A stretch of 19,443 nt of DNA from Candidatus Cloacimonadota bacterium (GTDB lineage: Bacteria; Cloacimonadota; Cloacimonadia; Cloacimonadales; TCS61). A program made the translations under genes and the position numbers. The notes under the pieces were generated by a model, which worked only from the letters and a program-made list of their open reading frames with translations, did no database searches and was not told where the DNA came from. The stretch lies in the NCBI GenBank assembly GCA_029932755.1, contig JAOZPK010000037.1:1-19443 (forward strand), read 5' to 3'. Shown one piece after another: positions 1-5,981 of this stretch; positions within the stretch are counted from its first letter, which is position 1; every line of letters starts with the position of its first letter.

Positions 1-182
1 TTATGAACATTTTCCCCTCGGAAATTGCATTATGGCAATCAGATAGCATTCAAGTTATGCTTGACAAAAGAGTCGACCAAAAAACTATCAACCAGATTTT
101 AGCTGTTAAGAAAGGTGATTTCAAATTCCAACCACCTGGCTTTGATGGCACTTATGGGAAATTAATTATAGGAGATACTTGA
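1..182 (+). CDS. 3' end of a PHP-domain / endonuclease Q-like protein (partial)
   Basis: An open frame runs into the window from the left edge and stops at TGA 180-182, leaving about 59 C-terminal residues. It has a helical stretch followed by 'KKGDFKFQPPGFDGTYGKL'. A small-residue and Tyr/Phe-Asp-Gly-x-Tyr-Gly-Lys tail of this sort is what I recall at the end of the PHP-domain family that includes archaeal endonuclease Q and Bacillus YqxK, often annotated as UvrD-like helicase. Those proteins nick DNA next to deaminated or abasic bases. The catalytic PHP and zinc parts lie outside the window, so the assignment rests on the tail alone. The stop overlaps the next start (TGATG), which suggests translational coupling with the aminopeptidase gene. 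Confidence 0.45.
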   Translation, partial: MNIFPSEIALWQSDSIQVMLDKRVDQKTINQILAVKKGDFKFQPPGFDGTYGKLIIGDT

Positions 183-1399
183 TGGATTCAAAATTGTTAA
201 TTGATCGAAGAAAAAAACTGATTAAACAATTAAAAGAAAAGGAATTGGTTATTGTATTTGCAACTTCTATACCCAAATACCCACGAAATTTTCTGCAGGA
301 TAATAATTTTAAATATCTTACTGGATTAGATATTCCTGATGCTATATTTGTAATTAGCAAGCAGAAAAAACCTGTTATGGAGTTATTCATCGAACGTGGA
401 ATTCCTGAAATGGAAGTATGGGTTGGTAAGAAAATGACGAAAAAAGAAGCTTCAGAATCTTCTGGAATTGAAAAGATCTCTTTCTTAGATGAATTTGAAC
501 GTAAAATTGGGCTTTACTTGGCTCCATCATTTAATATTCATACGAATTTAGGATACAATAGTATTGATAAACCACTTAGTAAACAACAGTATTTTATTAA
601 CAAAACAAAACAGCATTTTCCACATATTACAGCGATGGATATGACCAAGATAATGATTCCGCTAAGAAGTGTGAAAACAAAATGGGAATTAGAACAAATG
701 CAAAAAGCTATTGATGTAACTGGAGACGGGATCAAAAATATCATCACGAAATCTAAGATTGGCATGATGGAATATGAATTGGAAGCGATCCTGCAATTTG
801 AAGTTACCCGAAATGGACTTAAACATATGGGCTTCAAACCAATTATTGCAGTGGGTGGTAATGCAGCAACACTTCATTATGAGCAGAATGATTCTAAGAT
901 AGGAAAAGATGAAATGGTGCTTCTGGATGTTGGTGCCGCTTGTAATGGTTACAGTGCTGATATTTCAAGAACATTTCCTGTTTCGGGAAAATTCACTAAG
1001 CGTCAGAAAGAGGTTTATTCCGAAGTTCTAAGGATTAATAAAAAAATTATAACTATGGTTAAGCCTGGTATCGGAATGAAGGAACTGAATGAAAGAACTG
1101 TGGAGATGATCCAAAAAGCTTTGATAAAATTAAAACTGATAAAAGATAAAAGTGATTATCGTAAATATTATATGCATAGTGTTGGTCATCATCTTGGAAT
1201 GGATACTCACGATCTTGGTGCTCGTGATTCAGTTTTAAAAATTGGGAATGTAGTCACAGTGGAACCGGGAATCTATATCCCGGAAGAGAAAATTGGTGTA
1301 CGTATCGAAGACGATATTCTGGTTACCAAAACCGGATATAAGAATCTTTCTATAAATATACCAAAAGAGATCGGAGAATTAGAAAACTTAAGTTCATAG
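182..1399 (+). CDS. pepP: Xaa-Pro aminopeptidase (M24B, PepP-like)
   Basis: A cytosolic metallopeptidase that removes an N-terminal residue preceding proline. Residues 1 to about 160 form the AMP_N-type domain and the rest the pita-bread catalytic domain. All five dinuclear metal ligands are visible, numbered from the ATG: D249 (LLDVG), D260 (YSADIS), H336 (VGHHLGMDTHD), E361 (TVEPG) and E376 (RIEDD). The length of 405 residues is normal. I chose ATG 182 because AGGAG at 170-174 lies seven bases upstream and the ATG overlaps the previous stop; a TTG at 179 would add one residue and is less likely. No signal peptide is seen. The gene is first in a loose same-strand series with coaD, DUF3467 and secDF. 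Methionine aminopeptidase is excluded by the long N-terminal domain, but a general M24 creatinase-like enzyme cannot be excluded. Confidence 0.9.
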   Translation: MDSKLLIDRRKKLIKQLKEKELVIVFATSIPKYPRNFLQDNNFKYLTGLDIPDAIFVISKQKKPVMELFIERGIPEMEVWVGKKMTKKEASESSGIEKISFLDEFERKIGLYLAPSFNIHTNLGYNSIDKPLSKQQYFINKTKQHFPHITAMDMTKIMIPLRSVKTKWELEQMQKAIDVTGDGIKNIITKSKIGMMEYELEAILQFEVTRNGLKHMGFKPIIAVGGNAATLHYEQNDSKIGKDEMVLLDVGAACNGYSADISRTFPVSGKFTKRQKEVYSEVLRINKKIITMVKPGIGMKELNERTVEMIQKALIKLKLIKDKSDYRKYYMHSVGHHLGMDTHDLGARDSVLKIGNVVTVEPGIYIPEEKIGVRIEDDILVTKTGYKNLSINIPKEIGELENLSS

Positions 1400-1416
1400 A
1401 ATTTTTTGTTAGTACT

Positions 1417-1434
1417 TTTCGCGTATTTCGCGGG
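1417..1434 (+). repeat. Two-copy 9-bp tandem repeat (TTTCGCGTA / TTTCGCGGG)
   Basis: Two adjacent 9-base units differing only in the last two bases sit in the 61-bp gap between the aminopeptidase and coaD. The CGCG cores stand out from the AT-rich surroundings. They can also form a weak bulged hairpin, but no T-tract follows. Similar short tandem repeats occur at two other gene junctions in the window. Confidence 0.6.
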
Positions 1435-1460
1435 AAATGAAAGAAAAAAAAGAGGGTAAA

Positions 1461-1946
1461 ATGAAAATAGCAATTTATGCAGGAACGTTCGACCCCATCA
1501 CAAATGGGCATATTGATGTTTTAACAAAAGCTTCAAAAGTTTTTGATAAAATTATTCTGGCTGTAGCAGAACATACTGGCAAAAACACAATATTTTCTTG
1601 GGAAGAACGTTGTGATCTATGTGAAAGATCTGTAGCATATAATAAAAAAATTAAAGTTATGAAATTCTCAGGATTGGTTGTGGATTTTGCAAAAAAAGTG
1701 AATGCAACTATCATGATCCGTGGATTACGCGCGGTATCAGATTTTGAATACGAACTCTCTCTTGCTCTTATGAATAAAAACTTAAGTAAAGAGCTGGAAA
1801 CGGTCTTTTTTGTTCCTAAAAATAAATATCTGTATTTAAGCTCAACAATGATCCGGGAGGTTGTAGCTCTTGGTGGTGATGCCAGCGATTTTATTTCTGA
1901 ATGTGTGGAGAAAGCACTGAAAGAAAAAGTGAAAAGTGAAAAGTGA
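1461..1946 (+). CDS. coaD: Phosphopantetheine adenylyltransferase
   Basis: Catalyses the fourth step of coenzyme A synthesis, transferring AMP from ATP to 4'-phosphopantetheine to give dephospho-CoA. The 161-residue length is typical. The nucleotidyltransferase signature is at residues 8-18 (GTFDPITNGHI, with H17 in the T/HxGH-type motif). A substrate-binding stretch reads MIRGLRAVSDFEYE, and the C-terminal ATP-binding motif is YLSSTMIREV. I start at ATG 1461, preceded by GAGGGT at 1453-1458; an in-frame ATG at 1437 would add eight Lys/Glu-rich residues and lacks a good ribosome site. The last residues, KEKVKSEK, are encoded by a GTGAAAA heptamer repeat and look like a dispensable tail. Confidence 0.96.
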   Translation: MKIAIYAGTFDPITNGHIDVLTKASKVFDKIILAVAEHTGKNTIFSWEERCDLCERSVAYNKKIKVMKFSGLVVDFAKKVNATIMIRGLRAVSDFEYELSLALMNKNLSKELETVFFVPKNKYLYLSSTMIREVVALGGDASDFISECVEKALKEKVKSEK

Positions 1947-1949
1947 ATT
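1929..1949 (+). repeat. Three-copy 7-bp tandem repeat (GTGAAAA) across the coaD stop
   Basis: Units at 1929-1935, 1936-1942 and 1943-1949 read GTGAAAA, GTGAAAA and GTGAATT. The repeat encodes the charged C-terminal tail of CoaD and includes its TGA stop at 1944-1946. Because the unit is seven bases, gain or loss of one copy would shift the frame and alter where CoaD ends. Confidence 0.7.
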
Positions 1950-1977
1950 AAAAAATAAAATATTAGGAGATAATAAA

Positions 1978-2289
1978 ATGAATCAGCCTAAAAAACAAAA
2001 ACTAAATATCAAACTCGATGAACAAGTAGGTGAAGGGATATATTCAAATTTTTGTATGATAACAAATTCCCCCTCTGAGTTCATCTTGGATTTTGGAAGA
2101 ATTGTGCCAGGATTGCCAAGTGCAAAGATATATAGTAGGATAATGACAACTCCCCAGCATGCAAAACAATTTCTAAAAACACTTCAACAAAATATCGAGA
2201 AGTTTGAAGAAAATCATGGTGAGATCAATCTGCCGGGACAGCATGAAGAGAAAGATATTGGTTTTAAGAACCAACCACAAAATTCTTGA
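1978..2289 (+). CDS. DUF3467 family small protein
   Basis: A 103-residue soluble protein of unknown function. The core of about residues 8-85 matches the DUF3467 pattern as I know it: an opening 'IKLDEQVGEGIYSNF', then 'SPSEFILDFGRIVPG', then a helix running from 'TTPQHAKQFLKTL' to 'IEKFEENHGEI'. No signal peptide, membrane segment or cysteine motif is present. I start at ATG 1978, with AGGAG at 1965-1969 eight bases upstream; an in-frame ATG at 1936 lies inside coaD and is unsupported. It sits between coaD and secD on the same strand, but a promoter-like motif before secD means it may not be co-transcribed with the translocon genes. No function is proposed. Confidence 0.85.
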   Translation: MNQPKKQKLNIKLDEQVGEGIYSNFCMITNSPSEFILDFGRIVPGLPSAKIYSRIMTTPQHAKQFLKTLQQNIEKFEENHGEINLPGQHEEKDIGFKNQPQNS

Positions 2290-2315
2290 CGGTTGTACAA
2301 GAAAATAAGTTTTTG
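2286..2315 (+). promoter_or_regulatory. Candidate promoter upstream of secD
   Basis: TTGACG at 2286-2291 is followed 17 bases after its TTG by TAAGTTTTTG at 2306-2315. This resembles the Bacteroidota-type -33 TTG / -7 TAnnTTTG arrangement and matches two similar sites at 12758-12788 and 12837-12866. An alternative is the extended -10 TGGTATTAT at 2323-2331, which lacks a -35 partner. The DUF3467-secD gap is only 78 bases, so read-through from upstream is also possible. Confidence 0.35.
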
Positions 2316-2367
2316 ATTTTTCTGGTATTATTTAGATAGGTAATAGATAAATTAAGGAGACATAATA

Positions 2368-3975
2368 ATGAGGAACAGAAAAATTCGCGGTTTGATCATC
2401 CTTGTAGTTCTGCTGGTAACAGCTTACTATTTCTTGCCGATGGTTGTTCCAAACCTGCCTTCATTCTGGACAACTAAGCGTTTGATACTCGGTTTAGATC
2501 TTCAGGGTGGAACTCAGATCCAATTAGAAGTAGATTTTTCCAATTCTGAACTTTCTGAAAAAGAAAGAGAAGATGCAATCAAAACTGCTTACGAGATCAT
2601 TCGTAACAGAATTGACCAATTCGGTGTAGCCGAGCCGTTAATTCAAAGAGTTGCAAATACCAACAGGATAATAATTCAATTACCCGGATTGAAAGATCCC
2701 GGTAGAGCAAAAGATCTTATTGGTAAAACTGCTATGCTTGAATTCAAATTTGTAGCCTCTTCTGAGCAAATGCAGGAAACATATGAAGCAATGGACAAAT
2801 TCCTTCAGGAGAATATTGAGAAGTATGATTTTCTGGAAGAATTTACCGACGTTGAAGAAACTGAAGAAGTTGTTGATGTGTTAGGAACTGAAGAAGATAT
2901 TGAAGATGAATCTTATGATAATGCAATGATCTTTACCGATCTTACAACTTCCGAAGAAGGAATACCATTACAAATTGAACACAAACATATTGCTAAACTT
3001 AAAAGTTTACTCAAGGATCCACTGTTTTTACAAAATGTTCCTACCGGACTTCAAATTGCTATGGGAAAAGAAAATAAGAATGATCCGTATTCAGCCAGAG
3101 ATATTTATATCCTGCACAGAAAAGCTGAAATTACAGGAAAGTCTCTTGAGAATGCGATCACCAGGATCGGTCAGGGTTATACAGCTAAGGATAAAGGTCC
3201 TTACATGTTACTTGAATTCAAAAAATCTGGTGCTAAGAAATTTAAAAATATCACAGGGCAAAATATTGGTGAAAGACTTGCTATCATGCTTGATGATATA
3301 GTATTTATAGCTCCGACGATCGAATCTCGTATTCCTGATGGTCAAGCCAGGATTACTGGTAATTTCTCAATTGAAGAATGTCATGATTATGTTATTGTGC
3401 TTAATGCTGGTAGTCTCCCAGCTCCCGTAAATATAATCGAAGAAAGAACTGTTGGACCAACTCTTGGTTCCGATAGTATCAAAGCTGGTATTCTTGCAGC
3501 CATTATTGGAATGGCAGTGGTTATCTTGTTCATGATAATCTACTATGGTCTTTCAGGATTATTTGCTGATCTTGCACTTGTGGTTAATGTCGCATTTATT
3601 ATTGCTGTAATGACAATGCTGGAAGGAACTCTTACTATGCCCGGTATTGCAGGTATGATCCTAACTATTGGTATGGCAGTGGATGCGAACGTTATTATTT
3701 TTGAGCGAATCAGAGAAAACCTTAGAGACGGAAAAACAATTCGCTCTGCTGTAGATAACGGTTTCAGTCGTGCGATGATTACAATTCTGGATGCTAACAT
3801 TACAACACTTATTACAGCACTTGTCTTGTATCAGTTTGGAACAGGACCGATCAAAGGTTTTGCTGTAACACTTTCTATTGGTATTGTTGGTTCTATGTTT
3901 GCTTCTATCATATTAGTTAAAGCAATATTTGATGGTTTTGTTACAAATAGTGCTAAAGATAAATTGAGTATTTAG
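2368..3975 (+). CDS. secD: Protein translocase subunit SecD
   Basis: Inner-membrane SecDF subunit that uses the proton gradient to help pull secreted proteins from the Sec channel. There is an N-terminal membrane segment at about residues 8-27, the D1 motif LGLDLQGGTQIQLEVD at about 42-57, and a large periplasmic portion including 'EIIRNRIDQFGVAEPLIQR'. A C-terminal five-helix RND-type bundle spans about residues 370-530, with MAVDANVIIFERIRE carrying the conserved Asp. The 535-residue length is usual for separate SecD. An acidic low-complexity stretch at about 157-185 (many Glu/Asp, few hydrophobics) interrupts the periplasmic part. AAGGAGA lies at 2354-2360, before ATG 2368. secF follows after eight bases, so the two are clearly co-translated. 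Confidence 0.96.
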   Translation: MRNRKIRGLIILVVLLVTAYYFLPMVVPNLPSFWTTKRLILGLDLQGGTQIQLEVDFSNSELSEKEREDAIKTAYEIIRNRIDQFGVAEPLIQRVANTNRIIIQLPGLKDPGRAKDLIGKTAMLEFKFVASSEQMQETYEAMDKFLQENIEKYDFLEEFTDVEETEEVVDVLGTEEDIEDESYDNAMIFTDLTTSEEGIPLQIEHKHIAKLKSLLKDPLFLQNVPTGLQIAMGKENKNDPYSARDIYILHRKAEITGKSLENAITRIGQGYTAKDKGPYMLLEFKKSGAKKFKNITGQNIGERLAIMLDDIVFIAPTIESRIPDGQARITGNFSIEECHDYVIVLNAGSLPAPVNIIEERTVGPTLGSDSIKAGILAAIIGMAVVILFMIIYYGLSGLFADLALVVNVAFIIAVMTMLEGTLTMPGIAGMILTIGMAVDANVIIFERIRENLRDGKTIRSAVDNGFSRAMITILDANITTLITALVLYQFGTGPIKGFAVTLSIGIVGSMFASIILVKAIFDGFVTNSAKDKLSI

Positions 3976-3983
3976 GGGGAACG

Positions 3984-4940
3984 ATGAGATTTTTTGGAAA
4001 AACAAAAATTGACTTCATTGGAAAAAGAAGAATTGCTTTTGCAATTTCTTTAGTTATCATTCTTGCAGGGATCGTTTCGCTCGTAATTAATAAAGGTCCA
4101 AATTACAGTATTGATTTTACAGGTGGTGTGTCTATGGAACTTGAATTAACACCAGTAAAAGAAGGTGCGCAAGCAGTAGAAATTCAAGCTATTCGTGATG
4201 CTCTTACAAATGCTGGTATCCAGGATGCTGAAATTCAGGAAATAAAAGGAACAGAGGGTAGACAACTTGTTTTAATCAAAACTCAGGCTGTTGGTGATAT
4301 GAAAGATAAAACAAGTACAAAAGTTATTGATGTTATCAAGAAGGAATTTCCTGATAATGTAGATCCTGAAACACTGATCCGCCTTCAGGAAGAAGTAGGA
4401 CCAAAAATAGGTGAGGAACTTAAAGGTAAAGCAATTCTGGCTATATTCTGGGCGTTACTTGGAATTATCCTCTATATCTGGTGGAGATTCGAATTCACGT
4501 TCGGTCTGGCTGCTGTTGCTGCTCTATTCCATGATATTCTTATTACAATTGGTATCTTCTCACTTTTGGGAAAAGATATCAGTCTTTCTATCGTGGCTGC
4601 ACTTCTTATGATTGTTGGTTATTCGCTTAATGATACGATCGTTGTTTTTGATAGGATTCGTGAGGATCTTAAAATTTACAGAAAAGAATCTTACAGTAGT
4701 GTAATTAATCACAGTATTAATGAAACACTTAGTAGAACTATCATAACTTCACTTACAACATTTGTGGTTGTTCTCAGTCTTTACCTCTTTGGTGGATCTG
4801 TTATCCATGACTTTGCATTTGCAATATTGGTTGGAGTGATTGTTGGTACCTATTCTTCTATCTTCGTGGCAAGTCCGCTTATGGTTGAGCATTTCAATAA
4901 AAGAGAAAAAAAATTGGGAACACGTGGCAAAAAGAGATAA
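3984..4940 (+). CDS. secF: Protein translocase subunit SecF
   Basis: Partner of SecD in the SecDF complex. The protein has an N-terminal membrane segment at about residues 17-35, the motif GPNYSIDFTGGVSMELEL just after it, a short periplasmic domain, and five C-terminal helices from about 145 to 300. Within these, GYSLNDTIVVFDRIREDL at about 211-228 is the RND signature. 'SINETLSRTIITSLTT' follows and is strongly conserved in SecF. At 318 residues it is full length. The ribosome site GGGGGA at 3975-3980 overlaps the end of secD. The gene ends 6 bases before a hairpin and 46 bases before a strong terminator, so it is the last gene of this unit. The C-terminus is basic (Lys/Arg-rich), as expected for a cytoplasmic tail. 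Confidence 0.96.
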   Translation: MRFFGKTKIDFIGKRRIAFAISLVIILAGIVSLVINKGPNYSIDFTGGVSMELELTPVKEGAQAVEIQAIRDALTNAGIQDAEIQEIKGTEGRQLVLIKTQAVGDMKDKTSTKVIDVIKKEFPDNVDPETLIRLQEEVGPKIGEELKGKAILAIFWALLGIILYIWWRFEFTFGLAAVAALFHDILITIGIFSLLGKDISLSIVAALLMIVGYSLNDTIVVFDRIREDLKIYRKESYSSVINHSINETLSRTIITSLTTFVVVLSLYLFGGSVIHDFAFAILVGVIVGTYSSIFVASPLMVEHFNKREKKLGTRGKKR

Positions 4941-4946
4941 TCTATT

Positions 4947-4981
4947 AACTCGACTCGAGTTGTTTCAACCCGAGTCGGGTT
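4947..4981. repeat. 15-bp inverted repeat (hairpin) after secF
   Basis: Arms 4947-4961 and 4967-4981 pair over 15 positions with one wobble and one mismatch around the loop GTTTC. The arms are much richer in G+C than the surroundings. No T-tract follows on the plus strand, so on its own it is not a standard intrinsic terminator. It directly precedes one and may protect the secF mRNA 3' end or act in tandem with it. Confidence 0.75.
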
Positions 4982-4986
4982 TAAAG

Positions 4987-5019
4987 AAGCCCTTCAGTGA
5001 AAACTGAGGGGCTTTTTTT
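4987..5019 (+). terminator. Rho-independent terminator of the secDF unit
   Basis: Arms AAGCCCTTCAGT (4987-4998) and ACTGAGGGGCTT (5003-5014) form a 12-bp stem with one wobble, closed by a GAAA tetraloop, and run directly into seven T residues (5013-5019). This is a textbook intrinsic terminator for plus-strand transcription. Confidence 0.93.
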
Positions 5020-5060
5020 GTACTGCATTTACTCTTGAACGTATTTTGTTTTTGTATTTT

Positions 5061-5088
5061 ATAGCCTATGCGTAAACGCATAGGCTAT
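5061..5088. repeat. Perfect 12-bp inverted repeat between the convergent units
   Basis: ATAGCCTATGCG (5061-5072), loop TAAA, and CGCATAGGCTAT (5077-5088) pair perfectly. Only three T residues follow on the plus strand and no T-run follows on the minus strand. It lies midway between the two clear terminators and could be an extra weak terminator for either strand or a structural remnant. Confidence 0.75.
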
Positions 5089-5093
5089 TTGTA

Positions 5094-5126
5094 GAAAAAA
5101 ATAACCCAGCTATTTATGGCTGGGTT
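5094..5126 (-). terminator. Rho-independent terminator of the lipid A operon
   Basis: Arms 5103-5112 and 5117-5126 (AACCCAGCTA / TGGCTGGGTT) pair over ten positions with one wobble around a four-base loop. Read on the minus strand the stem is followed by TTATTTTTTT down to 5094, giving the T-tract expected at the end of the unit that closes with lpxA (stop at 5165). Confidence 0.88.
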
Positions 5127-5164
5127 TAAATTGAACCTATTCAATTTTTTATTAAAGTTAATAC

Positions 5165-5938
5165 TTATTTTGTTATTCCTCTATCAGAGTTTTTAATAAA
5201 ATCGAGGAATACTTTTTGTTCCTTTGTAAGATTTGGAACTGCTAAAGCTTTTTCCATTGCCTGGCTCGTATTTAATCCGGAGTTATAAAATAATTTATAA
5301 ACATCTTTTATAGATTTGATAGATTCATTAGAAAATCCACGTCTTTGCAATCCAACACTATTCAAGCCTCTTATAATATATGGAGATCCTTCTCCTCGTG
5401 TGTATGGAGGGATATCTTTTTTAATGCCGGATTTTCCACCGATAAATGCATAAGCTCCCACTTTCACAAATTGATGAAGAGCAACCATGCCGCCAATTAT
5501 CACATTATCATGAACATGAATATGACCGGCAAAATTAACTGCGTTTGCAATAATTAGATTATTACCGAGAATACAATTATGAGCAACATGAGAGTAAGCC
5601 ATAAAAAGGCAGCTATTACCGATCTGAGTAGGTTCATCCATTGTCGCGGATTTATTAATTGTACAAAATTCCCGGAATGTATTGTTGTTTCCAATTATCA
5701 ATTTTGTAGGTTCACCATGATATTTCAGATCCTGACAATCTGTTCCGATAACTGCAGAATGAAAGAATTTATTTCCATTACCAATTATTGTGTGTCCATC
5801 AATGATAACGCTGGAAACAAGTTCATTATTATCACCCAATTTCGCGTTTTTATGAACAATACAAAATGGACCGATAACACAATTATTACCAATTATAGCT
5901 TTGGGATCTACGATTGCAGTTGGATGAATTTTCGTCAT
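5165..5938 (-). CDS. lpxA: UDP-N-acetylglucosamine acyltransferase LpxA
   Basis: First lipid A step: transfers a 3-hydroxyacyl chain from acyl carrier protein to the 3-OH of UDP-GlcNAc in the cytosol. The N-terminal two-thirds is a left-handed beta-helix of hexapeptide repeats starting at 'IHPTAIVDPKAIIG'. The catalytic His is H120 in MAYSHVAHNC. Then come GGMVALHQFVKVGAYAFIGG and, from about residue 190, the C-terminal helical domain with 'GLNSVGLQRRGFS', diagnostic for LpxA rather than LpxD. The length of 257 residues is close to the usual 255-262. It is last in the minus-strand operon, 43 bases after lpxC-fabZ, and its ribosome site (GAGG, minus strand, 5946-5949) falls in the final unit of a hexamer repeat. 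Confidence 0.96.
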   Translation of the reverse strand: MTKIHPTAIVDPKAIIGNNCVIGPFCIVHKNAKLGDNNELVSSVIIDGHTIIGNGNKFFHSAVIGTDCQDLKYHGEPTKLIIGNNNTFREFCTINKSATMDEPTQIGNSCLFMAYSHVAHNCILGNNLIIANAVNFAGHIHVHDNVIIGGMVALHQFVKVGAYAFIGGKSGIKKDIPPYTRGEGSPYIIRGLNSVGLQRRGFSNESIKSIKDVYKLFYNSGLNTSQAMEKALAVPNLTKEQKVFLDFIKNSDRGITK

Positions 5939-5943
5939 ACTTT

Positions 5944-5979
5944 TTCCTCAACCTCGATCTTAATCTTGACCTTGATCTT
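5944..5979 (-). repeat. Six-copy imperfect hexamer repeat between fabZ and lpxA
   Basis: Read on the coding (minus) strand from 5979 down, the gap reads AAGATC, AAGGTC, AAGATT, AAGATC, GAGGTT, GAGGAA. That is six in-phase variants of RAGRTY filling most of the 43-bp intergenic region. The last unit supplies the lpxA Shine-Dalgarno. The repeat may have arisen by slippage and could affect lpxA translation by offering several GAGG/AAGG-like sites. Confidence 0.75.
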
Positions 5980-5981
5980 CT

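Noticed and set aside
538..877. Minus-strand open frames inside the aminopeptidase gene
   Set aside because: They are shadows of a gene with all catalytic residues intact, and no start signal or family match is visible.
1417..1438. Hairpin terminator between the aminopeptidase and coaD
   Set aside because: The CGCG arms pair only with a two-base bulge and no T-run follows, so a two-copy tandem repeat explains the sequence better.
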